A stretch of DNA of 64,000 nt. Source: Gnetum montanum (lineage: Eukaryota; Streptophyta; Gnetopsida; Gnetales; Gnetaceae). The notes beneath the pieces were generated by a model, which made no database searches, had not been told where the DNA came from, and saw only the letters and a list, made by a program, of their open reading frames with translations. The translations under genes were made by a program, and so were the position numbers. Where the stretch lies: positions 618,685 to 682,684 of the forward strand of contig MNCI01004082.1 in NCBI GenBank assembly GCA_015680685.1, written 5' to 3'. Below are positions 32,864 through 44,574 of this stretch, piece by piece. Every line of letters begins with the position of its first letter. The stretch's first letter is position 1.

Positions 32864-34083
32864 TGAAACACCACAAAATTTTGAGCTTAGTATTTGTCCA
32901 ACACCAAGCAGGTCCCTGGGACCCACAGACAACCACAGCTACATCCGGTGTCACACTTGGCAATTTTGGAGATCCGATGCTTAATTTTCACCAAGTATGT
33001 AGTCCCAGCGTATACGCCCAGTGTATACACCCAAGTGTACATTCCCAGCGTATACGCTCAAAATCTCAGTGTATAGGCCTAGCGTGTACGCTCAAGTTCA
33101 CAGCGTATACGTCCAACGTATACGCCTCACATGTACGCTCAGCAAAATACAACAGATGCATACACCCAGCAATAAGATCCCTGGAGACAACATGGAAATA
33201 GCACTGCAGAACAAAATTTGGTACAAAGCAGCACATCAGCGTATACACCCAACGTATATGCCCAGCATCCATCAGCGTATACACCCAGCGTATACGCCAG
33301 CGTCCATGACATCTACGCCTAAGTTCGCATACACCCAACACCGCCAACGTATACGCCCACAGTCTACGCTCGCTGCAGATAGCGTATACGCCCGTCAAAT
33401 GTAATATATTGTACACTTGTAAATTTTACGCTCTTGCACCTGGTCAATGTGCCACGTGTCCTCCAACCTAAGTCTGCCATCAAAAACCTATATAAAACCC
33501 CAATTTTTCATGAAATCCGCATAGTTGGCAAATTCCCAGAGCACACCAGAGAATAGAGACGCTAAGAACGAGAGCACAAAACCTCTTACGCTGGATAACC
33601 CTGTACGCTAAGCATACAGCCTCTATGTTGTGCCTATAGTGCAAACCAGCCCACAGTCATCCTTGCATCCACCGGGGCTTTTCGTCCGCCTTGTGTTCCT
33701 GTCATAACTGTGTTAGACCGGTGCATTGTACTTTCATTCTGTAATGCCATTGTTACATTTTCTTCCTACAATTGTTTACAGTCTACATTAATTCTCGCAT
33801 GTATTCTATTTACGCTTGTTTACGTCTATGCTCTGTTCGCATCGTTTGCGCTGTTTACGCTTTGATTTACGCCCGTTACGTCGTTTACGTATAACCTAGC
33901 GTATAGCACTTCGGTGCACGTTTGGGGAAATCCTTGTCTGATCTGCGTGTGGCCCACCCAAGGTACTCTACCTTCATTCATTCCAGCTTGCCCTCAGGCG
34001 AAGGTAGGGTCTTCTGTGCGCGTCCTGTGATCCCACAGCCTCTGTTTCCTTCTAGCCGGAGACCGATGATTTTGAACAGTACA
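32864..34083 (+). repeat. Tat-like element 3' LTR
   Basis: 1220 bp, TGAAACACC...GTACA, followed by the TSD GGCCC. Carries at least four exact GCGTATACGC copies and many variants within its first 550 bp, a TATATAAAACCCC promoter box at about 33488, and a TTTACGCT-rich end. Differences from the 5' LTR are mostly transitions. Confidence 0.9.
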
Positions 34084-34088
34084 GGCCC

Positions 34089-34414
34089 TTCAACAACTCA
34101 AGAAAGGAGGTGATGTCTGGCAACTTATCTTTGATGGGCTCAATGACTACAACAAGGTAGAGATTCACATGAAGAAGCTACAAATCAAGGAGATGATAGA
34201 GTACATAGAGCTTTCAAATCTCTGATATGAAAATTTAGTGATGCTGACTATGGTCTGAATTAGAGAAATAGGTGCCTAGTTTGTACTTGTTCTACAAAGT
34301 TTAGTTTAAGCATCACAAAGATACCAAGTAAAAGCTTGAGGTTGCAAATGTAGAACTAAATGTTCTTAGGTAATGCTTCATCAATCAATGGTCTATAGTT
34401 GAGAACCTAGCTAA
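34089..34414 (+). pseudogene. Element B accessory ORF, part 2
   Basis: Continues the frame cut at 15793. Coding pieces DYNKVEIHMKKLQIKEMIEY match TYNKLEIHMKELQIEGMTEY at about 856-915, a coiled-coil stretch. It breaks at GCTAA, where element C begins. Stops throughout. Confidence 0.6.
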
Positions 34415-35229
34415 TGAATTGTGTTTTTCACACACTTCACCCAAGATGCGATATCATACATTCGATATCATAGAGTTACTCTCGAGTCTATAAATACAGC
34501 CCTTAGGCACACAATTGAGAGTATTTTTTGATAGTCAAGTAGTGAAACTCTTACAATTTGTTCATTTGAGAGTTAGAATATTTTCCAAGTGCCCACAATA
34601 GAAGGTCTAAGTATGAACGGATCTTTATTTAAGCATTGATGTACCTGAACACATCATTGTGTTGGCAATAAAGATGAACTCTTTGATTCATTCCTTAGAG
34701 CACTTGAGACTTTCTTTCTTATGCATTTATATATTATCGTTTCATGCAATTTACATTAATGTTATTTATGTAGTAATTAGTTTTGATTAATCAAGAAACT
34801 CATTAAATTACACAAGCATGACCCCTTCAAACATATGTGTGACACTTGGTAGCTCAAAAATGACTAGCATTTGACAACCCAGTAGTGTTTACACAAAGTT
34901 TAGGATGTGTCCGAGAAGTGGGAATGGTTACTTGTGTTAAGCTAGATTAGACCAGAGTTTACTTAGCATTTAATCACTCTTAATTTTATTCTTGTTCTAG
35001 GTGAGTAATTTGTTAAAACATAGAATAATAAAAATCTTATGCCTTAGTCACACTTAACCATAAAATTTCATTCCACAAGTGGGATTAGGAAGACAACAAA
35101 TGAACAACACACACACACACTATTTAGCTTTGGCATACTTTATAATTATAGTCTATGGAATTTGACTAGATCGCATGTGAATGCCTATGATTTGTATGAT
35201 TGGACATAGGGGTACCTCATTGCTCATCA
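34415..35229 (+). repeat. Element C 5' LTR
   Basis: 815 bp ending CTCATCA. Near its start GCGATATCATACATTCGATA resembles the GATATC motifs of LTRs E and F, 30-40 bp upstream of TCTATAAATA (about 34488). The body shares CACTTGGTAGC and GGGAATGG..CTTGTGTT words with the other Athila-like LTRs. Confidence 0.8.
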
Positions 35230-35230
35230 T

Positions 35231-35248
35231 TGGCATTGTTACTGGGGA
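35231..35248 (+). promoter_or_regulatory. Element C primer binding site
   Basis: TGGCATTGTTACTGGGGA right after the LTR; a changed form of the Athila-type TGGCGCCGTTGCCGGGGA. Confidence 0.7.
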
Positions 35249-35394
35249 CTGTAGTTCTACGTGCGCTATCTAAACCGAGTGAAACTAAGTAAACTTGTTG
35301 TTCGAACCCTAAGAGTCAAATCTTATGAAAATAAAAATTATTATAATTAAATTAAACTCTAAATGCACACTACCTATAAGTTCATTAACACATA

Positions 35395-37800
35395 ATGTCT
35401 TCTTCTCACAAGATCCCATCTCTACCTAGGACAATCCAGGTGCCTCAATAATACTGAGTGGTATATGCTCATCCTAATGAGTATGTACCTGACTTCACCT
35501 TCATCTTGCATCAAGATGAACTATTGTGATGGTGTGATATGAAAGGAAACATTGTGTTTCCACCTGACCGATCTATTCTAGCAATGCTCCAAGTAATGCT
35601 CACACGACATAAGCTTCAACATCTTCATGGAGAAGACGAGATGCAAGATCCCGACTCAAGGGATTATCATCCCACTGAAGCACAAAGATTAAGAGATTGT
35701 TAGCTGGAGCACCAACATGTGCTTGTGAAGGGTAAGGGATCAAACACTTTTCCACCTTTGCTTGGCCCATTTGATGGAGGAGACTACTCTAGTGATTCTC
35801 CTCTCTTTGACTTTGTTTAGGGAGCCCTCAACCAGAATTTACAATCCACAATTCATAATCTAGGTTCTAGTCAAAATGGATCCAATGACAAAAATGGATC
35901 CGGAGAAGTAAGTCAGGAAAAGGGGAACAAAGGAGATCATGATTGCAATCATGGTTACAAGCATTGAAGGAAGGATGAGAGGCATCAACACAGAGCAAGT
36001 TCTCATTCTTTTTCCCCTTCATCGTCTTCTTCTTCTTCTTCATTTAGCTTAGATCATGGTCGTAGAAGGAATAACTATGATGGAGGTGACCGACGAGACC
36101 AGAACAACAGAAGGGATTGTTGAGATAATCGTGACCGAAGACATGGGCAATCTCGAGAGACCCATCATCAAGAAAGAATGGTAAGTAGAGAGAGAACATC
36201 ATAGGCATCATCATCATGACCTTGATAAACCTCTACTTGTCACTCAGGGCATGTTGAACATTGCAACAACTATGAGGATTCCAATAAGGCAAGTGAAAGA
36301 TAGCAGAATAAAGAGGTTGGACATGAACAATATCCCTCAGTTCGAGGGATGATATGATGTTGATTCGCAAAATCACCTACAAGACTTTCAAGATGCATGT
36401 GCCTTGTAAAATATTAAGATGACTAGCAGAAGCTAAAATTATTTTCAAGGACATTCATAAAGGACACAAAAAATTGGTACCAATCTCTGGAACTAAAATC
36501 AATCAGGTGGTGGAGTACAATGTTGAAATTGTTCAATGACAAATATTAAACGTACTCTTGAGTATCCAATCTAAGGAAGCATATTCAAGGGTGGAAATAA
36601 GGAAACTATGAGTCCTTGGATGCTGCTATTGGCTTATACTACTCTCTATTGCATAGGTGTGCCAACCATGGATACTCTTAGCTTGATCAGCTTTGTCATA
36701 TCATAGAAAGGTTACGGTTTGAAACTAGGAAAATCCTTGACATCTATGCCCAAGGGAGATTGGTAGAGTTAAGCACTTATTGGATTCAAAAGTTAATTGA
36801 GTAGGTAGCCAAGGAGGAGGAGGAATTGAGAAAATGAGAAAGTGCAGAGTAATACAACAGTGATCGTTCTACCACAAAATGGGAGTTCAATTTTGTGACA
36901 GTGAGGATGAATTAACCAAAGATGAGGTGGCTAATCAAAAAACCTTGCCACTCTAACAATTGCATTATGAAATCATGGCTACAGTTGACCAATTATGGGA
37001 CTCCATGGATAATAGGTTTTAAGTTATCTTAAAAATTACTGAAGAGCCTAAGGAGTAAAGTGGTGAGCGCTAGTGCCGGAGACATAAGAAAGCTAAATGT
37101 GCCATATCTAAGGGTAAGGGTAAAATGGCTACAATAGAGATGGCTATGGATAGTGACTTAGATGATGATGGTGGTTGTGACATCTGTTAGCATGAACATC
37201 CTAAGGGATGTTGCCCAATTGTGTCACACTTGTAGGAATTTGGGGTGTATGCCTTACATCCATGACTTACACAAAGGCAAACACCCAAAAGATTACCTTA
37301 TCCACAAGGCAATCCTCAGCAGTTCCACCAACCATAGCAGTACTATCTAAGTGGAACTCCACCACATCCTTATGAATTGTACCACTAGTGGCAGCAACCA
37401 CAATCGTGGGCATTACCACCTCTAAGATAGCAGTACCCTTATCAGCAACTAGATCCCTATGATTACTATGTTTAGTAACCTTCATCTCCATGGGACTCCT
37501 CTTGTCATGTTGCCACTTGCCAACCTCACCACTATCCTCCTGAAGCATACCAATCACCCTATCCAAGGAGGGATGCCACATACTATCCTCATGCACCTCT
37601 TGTCCCTGCACCTACTCCTCCACCTCCTGCATAGCTACCACTTGCTCCATCCATGTAGAGTGAATTGCCTACCCAACCACAGTAAAGGAACACAATGAGG
37701 GTGGTTAATCTGCAATTGGTTAACCCATCAAATGGGTTGAAACCATGAACAAAGAAAAGACCTTTCTTCCGACCTTGTAATCCACCAAAGCCTTTAGACA
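35395..37800 (+). pseudogene. Element C gag (Athila-like), decayed
   Basis: ATG at 35395 in the same context as the other copies. N-terminal AHPNEYVPDFTFILHQDE-like text, then a long Ser run (about 36000-36050), a basic Arg/His-rich patch (36055-36230), DKPLLVTQGMLN, IKRLDMNNIPQFEG and the capsid core to about 36800. The zinc-knuckle region (about 37178-37230) keeps HEHPKGCCPIVSHL; the first cysteine pair reads CDIC. A Pro/Gln-rich tail continues to the protease. Many stops. Confidence 0.7.
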
Positions 37801-38360
37801 CTTTGGTGGCTGGTAACCCTGCTCCTCCACCTTTCTCTATCTCATCTTCATCTGAGACCTCTTCAAACAAAAATCCTTCTCGAATCCATACTATAATGAT
37901 AACCCATGTTCTATCTAATTGGATTCAAGTTGGTAACCTGCCTAGAAAGTTAGCTGATCCTAGGAGTCCCCTAGTATATTTGCAAATTGTTGGGAATGAG
38001 CCTTGTAAGGCTCTTCCTAACTCTAGTTCTGATATTAATCTAATCTTGCATGAGATGCACACAATGTGGAACCTTCCTCCTTTAAAGAAGAGAAACATCT
38101 AGCTAGAATTGGTAGACCAATCCATCACTGTTCCATTGGAATTGGTTGAGGACATCGTAACCATTGTTTGTGGGTGGTCATATCCTGTCAACTTCTTAGT
38201 AATCAAGGTGGAGAACTACAAGGGGGACTTCCCAATTATTATGGGAAGGACATGGTTAAGCACTGTTGATGCCAAAATGGGCATTAGAGATCTTTCCTTA
38301 GAGATATCAAAAGAAAATGAATTTTGAAAGATCAAGAAGAAGAGGGTTCCATGTATCACG

Positions 38361-38452
38361 TACAGTGATTCAGGGTGCCATTGTGTATAGAAGTTATAGT
38401 TAGTAAAGTGATTTAGTGTGCCATTGTGTGTAGAAGTTATGGTCAGTAAAGT
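38361..38452. repeat. Tandem duplication in element C pol
   Basis: The words GTGCCATTGTGT(A/G)TAGAAGTTAT, (G/A)GT(T/C)AGTAAAGTGA occur twice in a row with period about 52 bp. Specific to this copy; elements B and F have one. Confidence 0.8.
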
Positions 38453-41400
38453 GAACATCTATCTCTATATGCAAGCAGTGTGCACCAGAAGTTGAAATCC
38501 AAAGATGTCTATACGTAGCAGCTACAAAACAAGAAGGCACCTAGTGGCTGACAACTGATCCTAGCAGCAATCCCTTATGCATGGAACCTACTGAGGGCCT
38601 AACATACAAATATGTTGCAAGTATGGATGAACTCGAGCAAGTTCATCACTAGCTCTCTGAAGGAGCAAATAATGATGTCAATTTTAGATAAGAACCCCTT
38701 GAATTGAAGACACTATTGGCTGGGATGGATGTATTCTTAAAAAATGGAAGGCCGTCGATCATCATCAATGCCAAGCTTGCAATAGAACAAAAGAGAATGT
38801 TGATAAAAGTTGTGGGAAAATGGTTAGCAGCCTTTGCCTAGTCATATTCTAAGCTCACTAGAATAGATCGAAGAATATGCCAACACCAAATATACACTAA
38901 CCCTACCATTGAGCTGAAACAACAACCACAACGATGTCTTAATCCCAAATTAAAGCAAATTGTCAAAGAGGATATTGAACAACTCCTCAAGGTGGGATTC
39001 ATCTACCCTATCATAGATAGTGAGTGGGTCAGCCCACTCATGATTGTACCTAAGAAAGGATGAAAATGGTGGGTGTGCATCAACTTTTAGCTACTCAACA
39101 TGACAACTTTCAAAGATCATTTTCCATTTCCTTTTGTCAACCTAGTGTTGGACACCATTTCTAAGAATTACTATTACAGCTTTCTAGACGGTTATAGTGG
39201 TTATAATCAAATCTGGATTGCACTAGAGAATTAGGCAAAGATAGCTTTCACAAGTCTTTGGGGGGGGGGGGCTTTTGTTTATTGTTAGATGCCATTCGGT
39301 CTATGTAATGTCCCAGCCACATTCCAATGATTAGTTCTTAGCATTTTCCAACAATAGATCAGTAGTGAGGTACAAGTCTTCATGGATGATTTTTCTACCT
39401 ACAGAGCTATGTTCGAGCAAGCCCTAGATCATCTTAAGTAGGTGTTAAAGAGATGTGTTGAAAAAAACCTCCAAATCAATTGGCAAAATAGCCATCTTAT
39501 GGTCTAGGAAGGCATAGTCTTGGGGCATCGTATTTCAAAAGTAGGAATTAAGATGGACCTAGAAAAAATAAGGTTCATCCAAGAAATAACCTGCTAACCT
39601 TAAATAGTTAAATAAGTGCAATCATTCCTTAGTCATACTGGCTACTATAGGCACTTCATTGAGAATTTTTCCAAAATCACTAAGCCGTTGGCAGAATTAA
39701 CAAAGAAGGATGCATCATTTATCTAGACCCCTGCATGTGAAATAGCATTTCAGTAACTGAAGAAAAAACTTGTTAAAACCCCCATTCTACAACCACCTGA
39801 TTGGTCCAAACTATTTCATGTGATGATCGATGCATCAAATTATGCTTTGGGGGTAGTGCTTATACAGATGGATGATAAAAAACATCTATATTACATTCAC
39901 TACACAAGCTGGAGCATTGTAGATGCATAGTTGAACTAGACCACCATAGAAAAGGAGTTGATGGCAGTGGTGTTTGCCTTAGAGAATTTCAGGTACTATG
40001 TGCTTGGTTATAAAGTGTTCATGCACATAGCTCAGAGCACCATCCAATTTCTAATAAATAAGCCAATAGTAAGCCATCATGTCATATGGTGGCTCATGAT
40101 TTTGTAGGAGTTTGATCTCACGATATTAGATTGAAAAGGTGTAGAGAATGAGGTTGTAGATCATTTATCGTGACTAAGATGGGATGGAAAGGAGAAAGAG
40201 AGCCCCTTATTTGATCAATTCCCTGACAAATCTCTCCTTTCAAGGGTGATTAATGCATAAATTCTCAATGAACCAAAATGGTATGATGCCATCCTCACTT
40301 ATCTACTCAAGCAAGAATTGCCGCAAGGGCTAGATACTTGAAAGAAACAATAGTTTTTTCACCAAGTCAAGCATGTCATGGAAATTAACAGAAAACTTTA
40401 CAAAGTCTATCCTGATGGCTTGGTACATTGGTGTGTCCCTGATACAGATCAACCACACATTCTCCATGATGCTCACAAAGGCCCTTGTGGGGGCCATTAT
40501 GCTGGAAGATGCATGGCTATAAAAATTCTCATGGAAGGATATTATTGGCCAACAATCTTTAGGGATGTACATCATTTTATCTATGCTTGTGATTGTTGCT
40601 AGAGGAATGGTTGAATGATAGCTTAAATAGAGGGGCCACAGCAATGGATTCAACCTCTTAAGCCATTCGATATTTGGGGCATTGACTTTATGGGTCCCAT
40701 CACACCTTTATCAAATGGAAAGACATATAGCATAGTTGTAGTTGACTATTGCACCAAGTGGGCAGAAGAAGCAACCGTCACCAAATATACATCCATCACT
40801 ACTACTTGGTTTGTATAAGAAAATATCATAAATAGGTTTGGTGTGCCTCATGCATTAATTTTTAATAATGGAACTCATTTTATAGGTGCCACTTTCTAGA
40901 AATTGATGTAGCGCTTGAGGGTTGAGAATAAACTCACAACACCATATCACCTCCAAGCCAATGGTTAAGTTGAGGTCACTAATCAGGAGATTACAAAAAT
41001 TCTAACGTGCACCATTAGCAAATACCGAAGGGACTAGAGCACCAAGTTACATGATGCCCTTTGGGCCTATCGCTCCACTTGGAAGCTTCTTATAGGTTAT
41101 TCTCCCTATGAGCTTGTGTACAGAAAACTACCAACACTACCCATCTAATCTGAGCTTTGTACACTCTCTATAGCATGTGACCTTGACCTAAATCTAACTC
41201 TAGCGTAGAAAGAATGATTAATAAACCTCAACTTGCTAGATAAAAATTATTTAATGGCCTTGGCATCCAACGAAATGCATAAGGCATTCAACAAGAAATG
41301 CCATAATCTCAAAATAAGAAAAGTTAAGTTTCAACTAGGAGACAAGGTTCTCTATTGGAATCCTACACATGTACCCCAACTAACCAAATTTCAAACATTG

Positions 41401-41604
41401 TGGAAAGAACCTTACATTATTGATGAAACTTTTCCATTTTGGGCCATGATCATCTACAAACCTAATAGCCCAAACAAAAAATAATTAGTCAACATCCAAC
41501 AAGTAAAACCTTTGCATGAGCCCAAACCAACCAACCCAACAAACACATCAACAGATGGACAACCATGCTCAATCTTTTGGATCTCCCCCTTTCAACTTAG
41601 TTGT

Positions 41605-41615
41605 GGGGGAGATGG
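41605..41615 (+). promoter_or_regulatory. Conserved purine tract at the pol C-terminus (element C)
   Basis: GGGGGAGATGG in the codons of GGDG, preceded by TTTGGATCTCCCCC. Same arrangement as at 11929 and 63647. Confidence 0.45.
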
Positions 41616-41628
41616 CCACCCATACTAA

Positions 41629-42279
41629 CACTTTTCATGGCTCCTTAGTCTTTTTACTTTTTTTGTTTTACACATTTTTCATTTTACAAATTTTTGTTTT
41701 CATATTTTTTCTTTTACATATTTTTGTTTTTCAGGTTATTGATCTTTCCTAAGTTTTTTTTTACACCATTGTTAATATATTTGATATTTATTGCATAATC
41801 TTTTACTTTCTTTTATATATCTTCTTGTGTTGATGTGTTTCTCTACTCTTTTTGCTAATAAGGTGTTAGGTACAATGGTAATGTGCTACTTGATGGTGGT
41901 ATGTTTCATTTGTAATTTGATTGTTGATGTCTAGTTTCTAACTTTGAATGTTGTTATTGACGACTAGGACATGGTTTATTTTCATGTAATAGGTAGTGAG
42001 TCCACATCATCCACCCATCCACATACTCTATGGTGTTTCTTATGTTGGAAACATTCAGTCCCTTCTTCATTAATGCAACTTTAATAAATTGGTGACTTGT
42101 GTAGTTTCTAGAATTCGGAAGGAATCAAAGGTTTGGATAGGGTGTGTCTTCAAAGGGATGTGGTATTCTTCATGCTTTTTTATTTTCCTATGTGAAAGGG
42201 TGTTCTCGTGAGCTTCTCACTATTCTGTGTCATTTCACAATAGGAAGTCAAATAAGTCCTTGCATGGTGTGGTCCTCAT

Positions 42280-42315
<36 letters not shown>

Positions 42316-43263
42316 GAGATGAGGATTCAAAGAACATTCCTTTGACAAAATAAATGCGAAAAACACATGGATCTTTGCATAGTATGGTTCCCATTCAAAA
42401 AAAAACATGGGAATTCAAAGCACACCCCTTAGACAAAGAAAAAGGGCTACAAGCACTGGTTATGGGACTTGTCTTGTCTCCTCTAACTAAGGCCCTTTCT
42501 CACTTCCTACCTTCTCTCCAATTTGGAATAGTGGTTGTTTTGTGGGAGCATTCTTGTGTCTCAGGGGATGGACTAGCCTTAGAATGTCGATGCGAAGTCA
42601 TTGAAAGTGGATGGTTTTGGTCTAGATCCTACCAAGTTATTTAATCATAAACTCCACAAGGGACTTCATGCAACTATAATTAGGAACTTCATTCCATTCT
42701 CTCTGTCATCCATATATGCTTTTCATGCCTCACCTCACTACCAATTTCATACTTTAATTCAATGTTCTAATTTGATGTGTTGGGTTTCTCAGTCAATTAC
42801 TTTTGGATTTTTATACTTAATTTTCCATAACCATTAATCATCTATGGAGCCCATGGACTCCTTGGTTTGAAGTTATGCAAGGGCATAAAAGGCATGCACC
42901 TGCTTTGGGGAGAACCCATTTGCATATCTTTTGGTATGATTAGGTTATGTTTTTTACCCTTAGACATTACTACAATCAAATTCTTTTTATTTACCTCATC
43001 TATATCATCCAATTGTACACATCTTCACAACTATTTTTTAGTGATTTTCTTCTTTTTATTATTGTTGTTGTGAATTTATATACCCTCTTTCTAGTATTCC
43101 TTGTGTTAATATTTTTTTAAATTTTATGGACCACTTCTCTTACTTAACCCATTTGTCAATCTTCCCACTAACACTATCAAGCAACCAATCTATCACAATC
43201 ACAAGTTGGCTAGATAAAATCACTGATGAGACAAGGTATTCAGCCATTATCTATTACACTTTA
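41629..43263. other. Element C non-coding 3' region
   Basis: T-rich after pol, then the family's GTGAGTCCACATCATCCACCC block near 41998, a (GA)n microsatellite at 42282-42312, and a segment with CAAAGCACACCCCTTAGACA that also occurs near 46450 in element D. Small open frames are present but none is shared between copies. Confidence 0.5.
42282..42312. repeat. (GA)n microsatellite
   Basis: About fifteen GA units, read directly. Confidence 0.95.
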
Positions 43264-43274
43264 AATGAATTGTG

Positions 43275-43448
43275 AATGATCCTAGGAGTAAGGAAGAGAA
43301 GATGAAGGCACTATTGGATGCCTTTTATCTTGCACTAGAAGTTGCAGCTATCGTAGGACAACCACAACCTCATCAACCATTGTGTGTGTTTGAAGCAAGA
43401 GAGGGCCCTTTAGAGCCTCAGGAACCTCCACCTCCTAGGACCGTTTGA
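43275..43448 (+). pseudogene. Element B accessory ORF, C-terminal part 3
   Basis: Matches 1300-1473: DPRSKEEKMKALLDAFYLA, then EGPLEPQEPPPPRTV and a stop at 43446-43448. This is the end of the frame cut by the Tat-like element and element C. Conservation of the tail in two elements supports coding. Confidence 0.65.
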
Positions 43449-43684
43449 ACTTCTTCCTCATCTTCAGGCCATTAGAGGAATTATGTTTGTCATTTTTATC
43501 CTAGTGTTTAATTTTGTTATCTTGAATACCAAAATTTTGTAATGATTGTACATTTGTATACTTAGGCACTTAATGTGTGTTTGTGAATGTCAGTAGTTAG
43601 TCAATAATCCCATACCTTCCCAAAATTTTGTAAGAAACTTGTTTCTTACTTTGTTCACTCAAGGACAAGTTTTTATTCAATTTT

Positions 43685-43691
43685 GGGGGTA
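43685..43691 (+). promoter_or_regulatory. Element B polypurine tract
   Basis: GGGGGTA directly before the TGATGA start of the 3' LTR, after a T-rich stretch. Confidence 0.75.
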
Positions 43692-44569
43692 TGATGAGTT
43701 GCATTTTCTTGGGTTTTGTCAATGAGGCCTTGTTGATGTGACCTTGTTGATACAAGTCCATTGATGTGGGATTTGATGCATTGAGATGGCCTCGTCAATG
43801 TAATGTCTATTTTGGCCTATATATATGTGTGCTTATCCACTATGTTTATGGCATCTTTGGTCATAGTGTTAATGGAACTCTTGCAGTTTTATTGCTTGAA
43901 AGTTAGAATATTTTTCTAAGTGCCTGCAATAGGAGTTAAAGAGTGTACAGATATTTATTCGAACACTATTGTACCTGAGCACAGTAGTGTGTGTAGTAAT
44001 AAAGACAAGCTTTCTGATAAACCTATAGCACTTTGAAATAGATTAATTATTTATTTATGCATTTAATGTTTTATGAAATTTCATTTAATGATTTAAGTAA
44101 TTAAGATAAATTAAATAATAATTAATTAAGCACATAAGTACGACCACTTCAAGCATGTGTTTGATGCTTGGTAATCCTAGTAACACTTACTATTTGGTAA
44201 CCTAGTAGCATTAAACGTGTTCAAGATGTGTATGGAAAGTGGGAATAGATGCTTATGTTAGGATTAGCTAGGTCTAGCTAGTTAGATTTAATTAGCAATT
44301 TAATTATTCTATTTTATACATTATTCTTTGCCCTTAGGAAACTTAAAGTATAAAACATAAAAATGATAAAAATTATATGCCTTAGTTGCACTTAACCATA
44401 CCTTTGCATTTCGCAATTGTAATTGGGAAGACAACGGTTGCAATTGTTAGTCTCACTTCCTAGAGACAAGCATACTTAGAAGGCTATAAGTCCATGGAAT
44501 TCGACTAGATTGCACATGAACACTTAGTGATTCATATGCTTGGGCATAGGTTCTACTCATCGCTCATCA
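43692..44569 (+). repeat. Element B 3' LTR
   Basis: 878 bp from TGATGAG to GCTCATCA, followed by TTAGT. Aligns with 4841-5695 almost throughout, with substitutions and small indels. TATATATATG near 43820 is the promoter region. Confidence 0.88.
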
Positions 44570-44574
44570 TTAGT

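Larger units (their letters stand above)
15794..34083 (+). mobile_element. Tat-like Ty3/gypsy retrotransposon with internal antisense gene
   Basis: Direct LTRs (15794-17406 and 32864-34083), both starting TGAAACACC and ending GTACA, flanked by exact 5-bp duplications GGCCC (15789-15793 and 34084-34088) in element B's accessory ORF. Internal order: primer site, GC-motif leader, gag with CX2HX3GHX4C knuckle, protease, repeat array, minus-strand gene, repeat array, RT, RNase H, second RNase H, integrase, third repeat array, purine tract. The second RNase H places it in the Tat (Ogre/Retand-type) group. Total 18.3 kb. Long reading frames survive with few frameshifts, but several stops prevent autonomy. 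Confidence 0.9.
37801..41628 (+). pseudogene. Element C pol (protease, RT, RNase H, integrase), decayed
   Basis: Protease at 37880-38330: ALPNSSSDINLIL at the active-site position (catalytic Asp lost) and IIMGRTWLSTVDAK. A 52-bp tandem duplication sits at 38361-38452. RT: FIYPIIDSEWVSPLMIVPKK, FLDGYSGYNQ and FMDDFSTY (about 39380), so the catalytic Asp pair is kept; a ten-G run at about 39260-39270 breaks the frame. RNase H: EKELMAVVFAL near 39950. Integrase: GHYAGRCMAIKILMEGYYWP and CDCC (about 40490-40602), WGIDFMGPITP near 40675, EVTNQ near 40970. The C-terminus ends SCGGDGHPY stop (41626-41628). Many stops. Confidence 0.8.
34415..43274 (+). mobile_element. Element C, Athila-like retrotransposon lacking its 3' LTR
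   Basis: A 5' LTR, primer site, gag, pol and 3' region lie in order inside element B's accessory ORF. No 3' LTR is present: the 3' region ends at 43265 and the accessory ORF of B resumes at 43275. The words AATGAATTGTG stand at both edges (34413-34423 and 43264-43274), so either only the first nine bases of the 3' LTR survive or a deletion used this short homology. About 150 bp of B's ORF is also missing at the junction. Confidence 0.7.
4841..44569 (+). mobile_element. Element B, Athila-like LTR retrotransposon, nested and interrupted
   Basis: Two closely similar LTRs (4841-5695 and 43692-44569) in direct orientation bound the unit. The 5-bp flanks are CTAGT (4836-4840) and TTAGT (44570-44574), a target duplication with one difference. 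Inside, in order: primer site, gag, pol, non-coding 3' region, accessory ORF, purine tract. The accessory ORF is broken by the Tat-like element (15794-34083) and element C (34415-43274). Subtracting both leaves about 12.6 kb, a normal size for Athila-like elements. It inserted into the gag of element D. All genes are decayed. Confidence 0.75.

Noticed and set aside
15794-34083. Endogenous pararetrovirus or other viral insertion
   Set aside because: LTRs, PBS, PPT, integrase and 5-bp target duplication show an LTR retrotransposon; no movement or coat protein seen.
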